From: Bradyrhizobium paxllaeri
Lineage (GTDB): Bacteria > Pseudomonadota > Alphaproteobacteria > Rhizobiales > Xanthobacteraceae
DNA: 64,000 nucleotides
Reading direction: 5' to 3'
Assembly (NCBI RefSeq): GCF_001693515.2
Contig: NZ_CP042968.1
Location: 7,068,001-7,132,000 of the forward strand
A program made the position numbers and the translations under genes. Positions 34,831-44,178 of this stretch are shown piece after piece. How positions within the stretch are numbered: position 1 is the first letter of the stretch; each line of letters opens with the position of its first letter. The notes under the pieces were generated by a model. That model did not search any database. It was given only the letters and a program-made list of their open reading frames with translations, and had not been told where the DNA came from.

Positions 34831-35619
34831 CTAGCCGCTCAATATCGATTCACCGTCGAGATGGCGGGGAAAGAAAAAGAAGTTGTTGACGTAGAACTGA
34901 CCGTCCTTGCGACCGCCATCCGGCCGTAACGCATCGGCGTCCTGAAGCGTTCCAGGATCGAACGCCTCGACGTCAATCACTTCATTGTCCTTAAGGAAGA
35001 ACCCCCGATAGGATCTACTGCGGAAGAATTCGAACACCGAGCGTGTCGCCGCAGCGCGGTGGCGGTCTTCCGCCTCCACCAGGAATACCGGCTGGCACCG
35101 CTCCAAAAGTTCGACAGCGCCGTTGAGAACGTTCAACTCGTGGCCTTCGACGTCGATTTTCACGAACGCCACATCCTGATCAATCACCGCATCGAGCCGC
35201 GCGATCGGCACGTGGGCGGAGATCATTTTAGCCGATGAATCGGTTCGCGCCTCGAGCGAAGCAAGGCCATGGACCAGGCCGTCATCGCCTTTCGGGATGA
35301 ACAATTCGGCATCGCCGTCATGGTCAGACAGCGCAATCTCGTGGACGCTGACGTTCCGTGCCGAGGTCCGGCGCAACAGCCTGGCCATCTGCTGCGAAGG
35401 CTCGAAGGCATGGACCTGCCGGGAAAGGCGCGCCAGTCGCCGCGTGTAGAGGCCGCAATTCGCGCCGACGTCGACCGTCACCGCGTCATCGGGGATCACT
35501 TTTTCGAGATAGGACAGTTCCCGCTCCGCCGATTTCGGGCGCTTCATGAAATGCCACTGCAGCCAGATCGATGGAAACGCGTCCTTCACCAGCTCCTTTA
35601 CCTGCTGTTTTGCATTCAT
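34831..35619 (-). CDS. FkbM-family SAM-dependent methyltransferase
   Basis: A 262-residue enzyme. The SAM motif VTVDVGANCGLYTRRLARL is at about 45-63 and the FkbM signatures are HAFEPSQQMARLL and FVKIDVEGHELNVLNGA. The ATG at 35619 follows GGGAGG. In this operon it probably adds an O-methyl group to a sugar of the exopolysaccharide; the acceptor is unknown. An upstream in-frame start would overlap the promoter-proximal spacer and lacks support. Confidence 0.88.
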   Translation of the reverse strand: MNAKQQVKELVKDAFPSIWLQWHFMKRPKSAERELSYLEKVIPDDAVTVDVGANCGLYTRRLARLSRQVHAFEPSQQMARLLRRTSARNVSVHEIALSDHDGDAELFIPKGDDGLVHGLASLEARTDSSAKMISAHVPIARLDAVIDQDVAFVKIDVEGHELNVLNGAVELLERCQPVFLVEAEDRHRAAATRSVFEFFRSRSYRGFFLKDNEVIDVEAFDPGTLQDADALRPDGGRKDGQFYVNNFFFFPRHLDGESILSG

Positions 35620-35705
35620 GGCCGCCTCCCTTGGTGTCGCGCGCATGCTCTTGCCGCGGCGTGCGCCGTCCCCGATGCGGATGCTGCCTCTCATCCGGCC
35701 GCGCC

Positions 35706-37145
35706 TCAGACGCGATCATAGATATCCTGTACGCGAACGATGTCGTCCTCGCCGAGATAGGCGCCCGACTGGACCTCGATAAGGTTGAGCGGAACCTTTC
35801 CGGGATTCTCCAGACGATGCATGCATCCCAGGGGGACGAAGATCGATTCATTCTCGCGCAGCAGGATTTCCTCGTCGTCGCGCGTGACGATCGCGGTGCC
35901 GTTCACCACGACCCAATGCTCGGCGCGGTGATAATGTTTTTGCAGCGACAGCTTGGCGCCGGGATTGACGGTGATGCGCTTGACCTGGAACCGCTCGCCG
36001 GCGTGGATCGACTGATAGTAGCCCCAGGGACGATGGACGCTGTGGGTCTGCGTCGCCGAACGATGACCGTTCGCCTTCAGACGCTCGACCAGCTTTCCGA
36101 CATCCTGATCGCGCTTGCGGCTGGTCACCAGCACCACGTCCGGCGACGTGGCGATGACGAGATCCTCGACGCCGAGCGCCGCGACCAATTGTCCGTCACC
36201 CCGGACGTAGCACCCCGACGCATCCTCCACGACCGCGTCGCCGATGACGACGTTGCCTGATTGATCCTTGTCGGCCATCGACCACAAGGCTGACCAGCTT
36301 CCGACATCGCTCCAGTCGAACGTGGCGGGAACGACCACCGCGTTTTCGGTCTTTTCCATGATCGCGTAGTCGATCGAGATCGCCGGGCAAGCCTCGAAGG
36401 CACGCTCGTCGAGGCGAAGAAAATCGAGGTCGCGGGTGGCGCCGGTCAGCGCCTTGCGGCAGGCGGCGAGAACCTCCGGCGCGCGATGCGCCAATTCGTC
36501 GATGAACTGCCGCGCCGGCAGCAGAAATATTCCGCTGTTCCAGACATGCTCGTCGCACGCCAGCAGGCGCTCGACCGTCACCAGATCCGGCTTCTCGACG
36601 AAGCCGGCGACGCTGCGAATGGGCGACGCGGCATCCAGCTCATCGCCCATCCGGATATAGCCGAACCCAGTCGCCGCCGATGAAGGCCGGACGCCGTACA
36701 GGACGAAGCGGCCGTAGCGGGCGGCGGTAATGCCAGTCGAGATGGCCGCGCGGAACGCCGCGTGGTCGCTCACCCAGTGATCGACCGGCATCGCCAGTAT
36801 CACGGCGTCGGGGTCGGATTCGCTGGCGAGCAACGCGGCAATCGCCACCGCGGGTGCGGTATTTCTGCCGACCGGTTCGAGCACGATGGTTGGACGATCG
36901 ACCCCGACCGCGCGCAGCTGTTCGCCGATCGCGAATCGATGCTCGGCGTTCGCGATTACCATCGGATCGGTAAACAGCGCGCGATCCTCGACCCGCAGCG
37001 CCGTTTGCTGCAGCAGGGTGTTTTCGCCCAGCAGCGAGAGCAGTTGCTTGGGGTAGGTTTCGCGCGAGAGCGGCCATAGCCGCGAGCCGGCGCCACCTGA
37101 CAGGAGAACGGGTACAATACGGCCCCGCGGCTCGATCATCGCCAT
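35706..37145 (-). CDS. Mannose-1-phosphate guanylyltransferase / mannose-6-phosphate isomerase
   Basis: A 479-residue bifunctional enzyme. The N-terminal nucleotidyltransferase has LLSGGAGSRLWPLSRET (about residues 14-30) and EPVGRNTAPAVAIA. The C-terminal cupin, the type II phosphomannose isomerase domain, has RPWGYYQSIHAGERFQVK and KLSLQKHYHRAEHWVVV with metal-binding His. It supplies GDP-mannose. It lies second in the minus-strand operon. Confidence 0.95.
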   Translation of the reverse strand: MAMIEPRGRIVPVLLSGGAGSRLWPLSRETYPKQLLSLLGENTLLQQTALRVEDRALFTDPMVIANAEHRFAIGEQLRAVGVDRPTIVLEPVGRNTAPAVAIAALLASESDPDAVILAMPVDHWVSDHAAFRAAISTGITAARYGRFVLYGVRPSSAATGFGYIRMGDELDAASPIRSVAGFVEKPDLVTVERLLACDEHVWNSGIFLLPARQFIDELAHRAPEVLAACRKALTGATRDLDFLRLDERAFEACPAISIDYAIMEKTENAVVVPATFDWSDVGSWSALWSMADKDQSGNVVIGDAVVEDASGCYVRGDGQLVAALGVEDLVIATSPDVVLVTSRKRDQDVGKLVERLKANGHRSATQTHSVHRPWGYYQSIHAGERFQVKRITVNPGAKLSLQKHYHRAEHWVVVNGTAIVTRDDEEILLRENESIFVPLGCMHRLENPGKVPLNLIEVQSGAYLGEDDIVRVQDIYDRV

Positions 37146-37179
37146 TGCCTGGTCCTTCGATGTTTTGAGTGACGGGTGG

Positions 37180-37944
37180 TCAGTATCCGCTGCCCGACAG
37201 GAATTCCTTCCGGATCGTGCGGATGATGATCATGATGTCCATGCGCAGCGACCACCTCTCGATGTAATCGAGATCGTAATCGATCCGCGAAACCGCGGGC
37301 TCGAACTCGGCTGTGCTTCCCCTGCAGCCGCTGACCTGCGCGAGCCCGGTGATACCCGGCCGCGCCGTATGCCGTTGAAAATAATAGGGCACGAGGTCTT
37401 CGTAAGGCAGATCCGCCGCCAACATTCCCGGCACATGCGGCCGCGGCCCGACCAGCGACATGTCACCCTTGAGGACGTTGATGAGCTGCGGAATTTCGTC
37501 GAGGCTGGTCTTTCGCAGAATTCTTCCCACCGCCGTCACGCGCGCGTCGCCCTGCACGGTCTGCCTGACGCCGCGCACGTCGCCCGCGTCGTTGCGCATC
37601 GTGCGGAACTTGTAGATCTTGAAGCGGCGGTTACGATAACCGTAGCGATATTGAAAGAACAGCACCGGGCCCCGCGACGTCACCTTGATCGCCACGGCGA
37701 TCGCAATCAGGAGCGGCGCGAAGAACAGCAGTGCACCGCCTGCCGCCGTAATATCGAAGATGCGCTTTGCGACCGAGGACGACGGCTCGATCCGCGCGCT
37801 CCTGCGAGAGCGCCGGCCGGCTCGATACGTGCCACGCGCACCGCCGCCGGCAAACTCGACCGGACGGACCGATATCTGGGTTCGCTCTCTTCGAATCGGC
37901 GTGACGTTATTCCGATCGAAGCTCGCTGTCACAATGGAGGCCAC
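37180..37944 (-). CDS. Initiating sugar transferase (polyprenyl-phosphate hexose-1-P transferase)
   Basis: A 254-residue monotopic transferase of the PssA/ExoY type. One hydrophobic helix ([20 protein letters not shown]) is followed by [30 protein letters not shown] with the catalytic Asp-Glu and [14 protein letters not shown]. It attaches the first sugar phosphate to undecaprenyl phosphate. The start is GTG 37944, with AGAGAGGAGA four bases upstream. It is the first gene of the precursor operon. Confidence 0.92.
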   Translation of the reverse strand: MASIVTASFDRNNVTPIRRERTQISVRPVEFAGGGARGTYRAGRRSRRSARIEPSSSVAKRIFDITAAGGALLFFAPLLIAIAVAIKVTSRGPVLFFQYRYGYRNRRFKIYKFRTMRNDAGDVRGVRQTVQGDARVTAVGRILRKTSLDEIPQLINVLKGDMSLVGPRPHVPGMLAADLPYEDLVPYYFQRHTARPGITGLAQVSGCRGSTAEFEPAVSRIDYDLDYIERWSLRMDIMIIIRTIRKEFLSGSGY

Positions 37945-38478
37945 TGTGTCTCCTCTCTGCGGGAACCGAATTGAGATCAAGTACGTCGCGCGCTCGACAA
38001 CGAGCGTGACGATTTCGCAGCAGCGAATGTTCGCACTTCGCGGTCGCTAACACTTTCCAGAATCTTGAGCGAAATTTGGCGCGAATGCGAAAGCGACGCA
38101 CACAATGACGGAACTGAATCGTTAATGAAGTTTGTGCGACGCGATATTCCGGTTTGTTCGGAGACGCTTAGTGTCGATTTGCCTGGTTAATGAGCTGCGT
38201 GTCGCTTGACGCTGCTATGCATATTCAAAAATCCCGGAACAAATTCCACCTCTTCGATTCTCGACATTCAATCGAGCTCGGCATTACTGCGCGGGCAACA
38301 ATTCGCCGTCACGTCGTTGTTTTGAACGAGATTGTTCATCGAAAGCCAAAGCGATCGGCCACAGCCTGTCGAAAGACAGTGATGAGGCGCACGGTGATCG
38401 CCAAGCTTCGGGGAGGAAACAGAGACGGCAGCGATTCGCCAGCCGTCCACTTCGCGGAACAGTTCCGGGGAGGCGCCC
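37945..38478. other. 534-bp divergent promoter region of the exopolysaccharide locus
   Basis: The region is AT-richer than its surroundings and lies between the two divergent operons. Frames across it show no recognisable protein. No clear sigma-54 or FNR-type site was found. The likely contents are the two operon promoters and regulator sites. Confidence 0.5.
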
Positions 38479-38622
38479 ATGATGGCCGAACATCTGCATA
38501 GCCGCGCGCTGGTGCAACACGACAGACTGTTGCCCGACCGCAAACTCAGAAACCGCATCATCATCGGGAACACGATTGCGTGGGTGACGATCGCGATTCT
38601 TATTCGTCTGATCTTCTTCTAG
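38479..38622 (+). CDS. 47-residue membrane microprotein
   Basis: A complete frame, ATG 38479 (or 38482) to TAG 38622, with GGGGAGG just upstream. The first 25 residues are polar and basic (HLHSRALVQHDRLLPDRKLR). They are followed by one helix, IIIGNTIAWVTIAILIRLIFF, at the C terminus. It lies 63 bases before the phosphatase gene, so it may be the first gene of the plus-strand exopolysaccharide operon. Family unknown. Confidence 0.6.
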   Translation: MMAEHLHSRALVQHDRLLPDRKLRNRIIIGNTIAWVTIAILIRLIFF

Positions 38623-38685
38623 AAGTATCGACGCACAGAGTCGTGGATTGACCGTCGCCCGGTTCCATGATCGACATCTCGCATC

Positions 38686-39420
38686 ATGCACCGACCATTC
38701 GTGGCACCTTCGCGCTCCGTATCCGCTTCAGCGCCAGCCGGCACACGCATCTATGCGGTCGGCGACGTCCACGGCCGGGCCGATCTGTTGAGCGAGATCA
38801 CCGCACGAATCGACAACGACATAAGGCGCAGGCCGATCGCACATACAATTGAAGTCTATCTCGGCGATTACATCGATCGTGGGCCGGACTCCAGGACGGT
38901 GCTCGATCTGCTCGCAGTGCGACTCGTTGTCCATCGCGCGGTGTGTCTCCGAGGCAACCACGAAGCTGTGATGGAAGGGTTCCTTCAGGACCCGGCGATC
39001 TTGCCGTACTGGCTGCAATTGGGCGGCAGGCAAACGCTTGCATCCTATGGCATCGAGCTGCGCGACGAGAACGAGACAGCCATCAACCTGCATCGCCACT
39101 TTGTTGACGCGTTTCCCCGTGCACACGAATTGGTCATGCGATGCTTGCGTAATCAGTTCAGTTGCGGCGATTTCTTGTTCGTGCACGCCGGCATTCGCCC
39201 TGACGTTCCGATCGAGCATCAGGATCCCAATGATCTGATTTGGATTCGTGATGAGTTCCTCGGCTCGACGCAGAGTCACGAACGGTTCATCGTGCACGGT
39301 CATACGCCGGTGCCGCATCCAGATATCAGGCACAATCGAATCAACATCGACACCGCCGCATGGCGCACAGGAACTCTGACGTGTGTCGCGATCGAAGGAT
39401 CGACGATCCTCTTCTTGTAA
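38686..39420 (+). CDS. PPP-family protein phosphatase (metallophosphoesterase)
   Basis: A 244-residue enzyme with all PPP motifs: GDVHG (Asp27, His29), GDYIDRGPDS, LRGNHE and VHAGIRPD plus VHGHTPVPH. These place two metal ions for Ser/Thr (sometimes Tyr) phosphatase activity, like PrpA or bacteriophage lambda phosphatase. It has no signal peptide. It lies directly upstream of the export protein gene, where exopolysaccharide loci usually carry a low-molecular-weight tyrosine phosphatase. Confidence 0.88.
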   Translation: MHRPFVAPSRSVSASAPAGTRIYAVGDVHGRADLLSEITARIDNDIRRRPIAHTIEVYLGDYIDRGPDSRTVLDLLAVRLVVHRAVCLRGNHEAVMEGFLQDPAILPYWLQLGGRQTLASYGIELRDENETAINLHRHFVDAFPRAHELVMRCLRNQFSCGDFLFVHAGIRPDVPIEHQDPNDLIWIRDEFLGSTQSHERFIVHGHTPVPHPDIRHNRINIDTAAWRTGTLTCVAIEGSTILFL

Positions 39421-39457
39421 TCGCTGTACACTCTTTGTGATCGCTGCACACTCTATG
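39418..39457. repeat. Two 20-bp tandem repeats before the export operon
   Basis: TAATCGCTGTACACTCTTTG is followed immediately by TGATCGCTGCACACTCTATG, identical at 16 of 20 positions. The first copy begins in the phosphatase stop codon. A 20-base spacing is about two helical turns, as for binding sites occupied side by side on one face of DNA. The function is unknown. Confidence 0.45.
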
Positions 39458-39570
39458 ATGCTGAAGTGACTCGTTCACCAAGTGGGACGGAACTCTCGCC
39501 TTCACATTCTTTCGCCGTTTTTGCTTCTCAATGATCGCAAGCTGTTACGTGCACTCATGGAGATGCAGCC

Positions 39571-40161
39571 ATGCAGCAACGGTCGCCCAGCGCCGGACTG
39601 ACGCTTCCCCTTCTCTTCGTCCTTGCGATCGCCGGCATCAGTGCCGGTCTTTCGGTTCAGGCTTCAGCACAAACGTCGCCATCCGCATCGTCATCGTCCG
39701 CGGACGGTTACGTTCTCGGTCCGAACGACCGAATCAGACTCAAGGTGTATGGAGAATCTGACATCACGGGCGAGTATGAAATCAGCAATAGCGGTCAGGT
39801 CTCGATTCCACTCGCCGGCCATATCAAGGCCGCAGGCGCGACGACGCGGCAACTCGAAAAATTGATCGCATCCGCGCTTGCAAAAGGAATCGTGCGTGAT
39901 CCCCGTGTCAACGTCGAGATCGCGCAGTATCGCCCGTATTACATTCTCGGCGAAGTGAAGAAGAGCGGGGAGTATCCCTACCGCAATGGCTTGACGGTGA
40001 TGGATGCCGTCGCGAGCGCCGGCGGATTCACCTATCGCGCCAACGAGAACAAGGTCTTTCTGCGCCGTGCAGGCGCCGGCGCAGAACAGACATATCCTCT
40101 CGATGCCCCCGTTCCGGTCTATCCGGGCGACAACATTCGAATTCCGGAGCGCTACTTCTAG
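39571..40161 (+). CDS. Polysaccharide export protein (OPX, Wza/GumB type)
   Basis: A 196-residue exported protein with a signal peptide (about residues 1-33, cleavage after ASAQ). It has a Poly_export domain (YVLGPNDRIRLKVYGESD, GQVSIPLAGHIKAAG) and one SLBB domain (YYILGEVKKSGEYPY, VMDAVASAGGFTYRANE). It lacks the C-terminal helix of Wza, so the outer-membrane pore must be made by another protein, likely the adjacent barrel. The ATG follows GGAG. Confidence 0.92.
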   Translation: MQQRSPSAGLTLPLLFVLAIAGISAGLSVQASAQTSPSASSSSADGYVLGPNDRIRLKVYGESDITGEYEISNSGQVSIPLAGHIKAAGATTRQLEKLIASALAKGIVRDPRVNVEIAQYRPYYILGEVKKSGEYPYRNGLTVMDAVASAGGFTYRANENKVFLRRAGAGAEQTYPLDAPVPVYPGDNIRIPERYF

Positions 40162-40191
40162 CAATCCACGGATCCGCAGATGAAGTGAATG

Positions 40192-40259
40192 CCGCTCGCG
40201 AGCGGATGACAGCGTTCGTGTTGCGCTGTCATCACAGATTTTTTGCACGTGCGAAAAAT
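40192..40259. terminator. Palindrome cluster and possible terminator/attenuator
   Basis: Three elements lie in a row: CCGCTCGCGAGCGG (40192-40205, perfect palindrome), a nine-base stem ATGACAGCG / CGCTGTCAT with a nine-base loop (40206-40232) followed by a T-run, and the near-perfect 22-base palindrome ATTTTTTGCACGTGCGAAAAAT (40238-40259). The middle hairpin plus T-run looks like an intrinsic terminator between the export and barrel genes; the last palindrome could be a protein-binding site. Confidence 0.5.
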
Positions 40260-40457
40260 TTTGCAACGCGGGGAAACTTTTCCGGCAAAGCGCGTTGCAG
40301 GCGTGCGCATCACTTTCAATCTCACAATTCGCAACCCTGCGCCCGCGTACCGAGTATGAGGCCTGCCGTTCTTATGCGCAGTCGACGATCAATATTTGAG
40401 CGATGGGCCTCGCCCAATATGTGTTCGCCGCCTTCGCGTTCCCGCAAGGGATGGGTG

Positions 40458-41885
40458 ATGGGACCAGAGTGTGCATCCGCGTCGTCGAATGCGTCCAAAG
40501 AAGGCGGAGAGCGATTCCGTTCCATCCGCATGCTCGATCTATCCCGCATCAGCCTCTTGCCCGCGCCGGCGGCTGCCATCCTGCTCGGCCTTGGCTCGAC
40601 GGCGAATGCACAGGCCATCCCGTGGACCAGCGGGGAATTCGCCTCGCCCTGGAACGCGACGAAAATCTTTGAGCCGTCATCGCTCCCGGACAGAACCGAT
40701 CCGGAGACCCGCGAAGAGATTCCGCCTGAGGACATGCCGGTGAAGAAGCGACAGCAACCTGGCTACGAACCCATCGGCATTCGCTCCGGTTCCTGGATGT
40801 TCAACCCGTCGCTAACCGCCGGCACTTTTTACGACAGCAACGTCTTTGCCTCGAACACCAACCAACGTTCCGACATCGCAGCGGTGATCGAGCCGACCCT
40901 GCGCGCGCACTCCTTGTGGAGACGGCATGGCGTCGATCTGAAGCTGGACGCGCAGCAGACGAATTATAGCCAGAATTCGAGCCTGAATCAGACCAATGCG
41001 AGCCTGAAGGGCAACGGCTGGCTGGACATCACCAAAGACACGATGCTGCTGGGCAGCTTTCAGATCGCGCATCTGAACGAGGGCGTCGGCACGCTCACCT
41101 CGCCAGCCAACGCCATATCGCCGACACCATATAATCTGATGTCCGGCGACGTCACGCTGCGCAAGGAGTTCAACCGTCTGACGACATCGGTCGGCTTCCG
41201 CACCGATTCCTACGACTACGGATCGACGCGCGCGCAGGACGGCACCGTCATCAACCAGGATGCCCGCGACGGGCAGATCTACTCCCTGCACAGCCGGATC
41301 GACTATGCGATCTCTTCCACGCTCGGCTGGTTCGGCGGCGTGGAAGGCAATCAGCGCGACATCAGGGGAACACCCGGTCACACCCTGGACTCGCAAGGCT
41401 ATCGCGCGCTGTCCGGCGTCACCATCGGACTGAGCAATCTGGTCACCGGCGAATTCGGCGCCGGCTATGTTCAACAGCGTTTCGACGATCCGTCGATCGG
41501 AAACATCGAGGGCCCCTCCTACCGCGCGCGGCTGACATGGCGTCCGACGCGCCTGCTCGACGTGCATTTCAATGCCGAACAGCTCGTCACGCAAACTACC
41601 GATACCAGTGCCACCGGCGTGCTGGCGAATGCGGTTCAGCTCGGCCTCGACTACGAACTGCGGCGCAACGTCATCGTGTCGCTCGCGGGCGGCTACGAGA
41701 ACGACAAATTCTTCGGCCAGCTCCGCAAGGACAACGTGCTGACATCGGACACGCGCGTCAAATACCTCGTCAACCGCTTCGCGGCCGTTTCCGCCTACTA
41801 CCGCTACACCAAGCGCGACAGCGACGTTCCGGTCTTCACCTTCGACAAACACCTGGTGGGAATGAATGTTACAGCGCAATTCTGA
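40458..41885 (+). CDS. Outer-membrane beta-barrel protein of the exopolysaccharide exporter (BBP2 type)
   Basis: A 475-residue protein. A signal peptide (core LLPAPAAAILLGLGSTANA) precedes alternating amphipathic strands (RSGSWMFNPSLTAGTFYDSN, VDLKLDAQQTNYSQNSS, VGFRTDSYDYGS), and it ends in a strand closing with VTAQF, the C-terminal Phe typical of barrels. It fits the BBP2_2 family seen beside GumB/GumC-like genes. ATG 40458 has AAGGGA upstream; ATG 40530 would give a shorter, more typical signal peptide. It probably forms the pore for the polymer. Confidence 0.82.
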   Translation: MGPECASASSNASKEGGERFRSIRMLDLSRISLLPAPAAAILLGLGSTANAQAIPWTSGEFASPWNATKIFEPSSLPDRTDPETREEIPPEDMPVKKRQQPGYEPIGIRSGSWMFNPSLTAGTFYDSNVFASNTNQRSDIAAVIEPTLRAHSLWRRHGVDLKLDAQQTNYSQNSSLNQTNASLKGNGWLDITKDTMLLGSFQIAHLNEGVGTLTSPANAISPTPYNLMSGDVTLRKEFNRLTTSVGFRTDSYDYGSTRAQDGTVINQDARDGQIYSLHSRIDYAISSTLGWFGGVEGNQRDIRGTPGHTLDSQGYRALSGVTIGLSNLVTGEFGAGYVQQRFDDPSIGNIEGPSYRARLTWRPTRLLDVHFNAEQLVTQTTDTSATGVLANAVQLGLDYELRRNVIVSLAGGYENDKFFGQLRKDNVLTSDTRVKYLVNRFAAVSAYYRYTKRDSDVPVFTFDKHLVGMNVTAQF

Positions 41886-44178
41886 CCTGCCCTATGTGAT
41901 CCCCGACGAGCCTCCGGCCCGTCCGGCCGAAAGCCGGCAGTATCCGACCGTCGATCTGCGCGAGATGGGCCGCATCCTGCGCCGCCGCTACAAGATGGTG
42001 GCGCTGCCGGCCGTCGCCCTGCTCAGTCTGGCAGCGGTCTACCTGGTATTCGCCACCACTCTATATACGGCGACCTCGACCGTGCTGGTCGATCCGCGCC
42101 GCGCCAATGTGGTCGAGACAAATCAGTCCGTGCTGTCGAACTTCGGCACCGACGACGCGACCATCGAAAGCCAGACGCTGCTGATCCAGTCGGTCGCCAT
42201 CCTGACGCGCGTCGTCGGCAAGCTGAAGCTGACGGAAGACGAGGAGTTCACGCCAAAGCCCGGCCTGCTCGATCCGATCAAGAACCTGTTCCGCAGCAGC
42301 GGGCCGAGCGACGGTGCCAGCCCGGAGGACGCCGCCAAGTCACGATCGGTCGATATCCTTCAGAAGCGGATGAAAGTGACGCGGCAGGGCACCACCTTCC
42401 TCGTCGACATCGCCGTTAGTTCGCGATCACCACAAAAGGCCGCCACCATCGCCAACGCGATCGCGGACGCCTATTTCGACGAACAGGTTCGCGCCAAATA
42501 CGACGCCACGCGCATTGCGGCGACGTGGCTCAATGGACAGATCGATGATTTGAAGTCCAGAGTCGTCGTCTCCGAAAAGGCTGTCGAGGATTTTCGTTCT
42601 GCCAACAATCTGATGGTCTCGCAGGGCGTCACGCTCAACGATCAGCAGATCACCGACCTCAACGGCAAGCTGATCGCCGCCCGCGCGCAAACGGCGGAAG
42701 CGCGAGCCAAATACGAACAGGTTCAGGACATCGCGAAGTCGGGCGGCGATCCCGGCGGCATCAACGCGGCGATTTCCTCGGAAATGATCACGAAGCTGCG
42801 GACCCAGTACGCCGACATCGCCAAGAACGAAGCCGACCTCTCGAGCAAATATGGCGCGCGTCATCCTTCCGTCGCCAATGTCCGGGCGCAGCGGCGCGAC
42901 ACGCAAAGACTCATCAACGAGGAAATCAAGCGAGTACTAGAGAGCACGAAGCACGATTATGACGTGGCGCGTTCGCGCGAAGCGTCGCTGCAGCAGAGCC
43001 TCGACCAGCTCCAGGGCGTCTCCACTTCCTCGGGGCAGGCCCAGGTTCGTTTGCGCGAGCTGCAACGCGAGGCCGAAGCCAACCGCACACAATATGAGTC
43101 CTATCTCGCACGCTCCAAGGAGACGACCGCGCAAGAGAGCCTGGAGATGCCGGATTCCCGGATCGTGACCAAGGCCAGCATTCCGATCAGGCCTTCATCG
43201 CCCAAGACAATGCTGATCCTCGGCCTCGCCGTGATGCTCGGCCTCGGCGCCGGCAGCGTGCTGGCATTTCTCGCCGACTATCTCGACGACCGCGTGAAGA
43301 CGCTCGAACGGGCCGAAGCCATCGCGGGCGTGCCTGCCCTTGCGGCGGTTCCGTTGATCGGCGCGCGCGAGCTTGCCGGTCTTGCCCGGCGCGGACGAAA
43401 AGAACTCGGCCGCTATGATCCGAAGACCACCAAGCTCCTGCCGGCGCCGCTGCAGCCGCCCCTGACCCGCTACGCAATCGACGAGCCCGGCACATTCTTC
43501 GCGGAAGCGATCCGGGCGGTTCGCCTGGCGCTGCAACGGACGATGCGATCGCAGCCGGTGAAGGTCGTGCAGGTCACCTCCGCGCTCGACAGCGAAGGCA
43601 AGACCACGCTGGCCATCAACCTGGCGCAGTCGCTGGCCACGCTCGGCATCCGAACGCTTCTCATCGATGGCGACCTCCGCAACCCGCAGGTGACCCGCGC
43701 ACTTTGTCCGCGCGCCGATGCCGGACTGCTGGAAGTCGCGATCGGCCGGGCCGCACCGGAGCAGGCCGTGCTGGTGGATCACAGCACCGGACTGTCGGTG
43801 CTGCCGTCAACCAAGATCCAGCAGGTCGAATACATCACGGAGCTGATGTTCTCCGACCGGATCGTCGATGTGCTCGACTACTTCCGCCACCGTTACGAAT
43901 TGATCGTGATCGACTCGCCGCCGCTGGTGCCCCTGGTCGATGGCCGCGCGCTCGCCGAGTTGGCCGATCGAATCGTTGTGGCGACGGCATGGGATCAGAC
44001 GCCCGGTGAGGTGCTGTCCCATGCCATGGACCTGCTGTCGCCGGTCAGCGACCGGGTCATGGGGACGGTATTGACCCGCGTCGATCTCAGCCGCCTGCAG
44101 TTCTACGACTATTACCGCAGCTCGGCCTATCTCAAGCCGTACGGCACCGCAGGCCTCCATGCCGGAGCGGCGCGGTGA
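41866..44178 (+). CDS. Polysaccharide co-polymerase / tyrosine kinase (Wzc/GumC family)
   Basis: A 770-residue protein. A Wzz domain with two helices (MVALPAVALLSLAAVYLVF near 45 and MLILGLAVMLGLGAGSVLAF near 445) flanks a coiled coil. The cytoplasmic BY-kinase domain has Walker A LDSEGKTTLAIN (about 573-584), A' LLIDGDLRNPQ and B LIVIDSPPLVP. The last 25 residues hold a tyrosine cluster (YDYYRSSAYLKPYG), the likely phosphorylation site. It controls chain length and export. It overlaps the barrel gene by 20 bases, and its stop overlaps the polymerase start. Confidence 0.93.
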   Translation: MLQRNSDLPYVIPDEPPARPAESRQYPTVDLREMGRILRRRYKMVALPAVALLSLAAVYLVFATTLYTATSTVLVDPRRANVVETNQSVLSNFGTDDATIESQTLLIQSVAILTRVVGKLKLTEDEEFTPKPGLLDPIKNLFRSSGPSDGASPEDAAKSRSVDILQKRMKVTRQGTTFLVDIAVSSRSPQKAATIANAIADAYFDEQVRAKYDATRIAATWLNGQIDDLKSRVVVSEKAVEDFRSANNLMVSQGVTLNDQQITDLNGKLIAARAQTAEARAKYEQVQDIAKSGGDPGGINAAISSEMITKLRTQYADIAKNEADLSSKYGARHPSVANVRAQRRDTQRLINEEIKRVLESTKHDYDVARSREASLQQSLDQLQGVSTSSGQAQVRLRELQREAEANRTQYESYLARSKETTAQESLEMPDSRIVTKASIPIRPSSPKTMLILGLAVMLGLGAGSVLAFLADYLDDRVKTLERAEAIAGVPALAAVPLIGARELAGLARRGRKELGRYDPKTTKLLPAPLQPPLTRYAIDEPGTFFAEAIRAVRLALQRTMRSQPVKVVQVTSALDSEGKTTLAINLAQSLATLGIRTLLIDGDLRNPQVTRALCPRADAGLLEVAIGRAAPEQAVLVDHSTGLSVLPSTKIQQVEYITELMFSDRIVDVLDYFRHRYELIVIDSPPLVPLVDGRALAELADRIVVATAWDQTPGEVLSHAMDLLSPVSDRVMGTVLTRVDLSRLQFYDYYRSSAYLKPYGTAGLHAGAAR

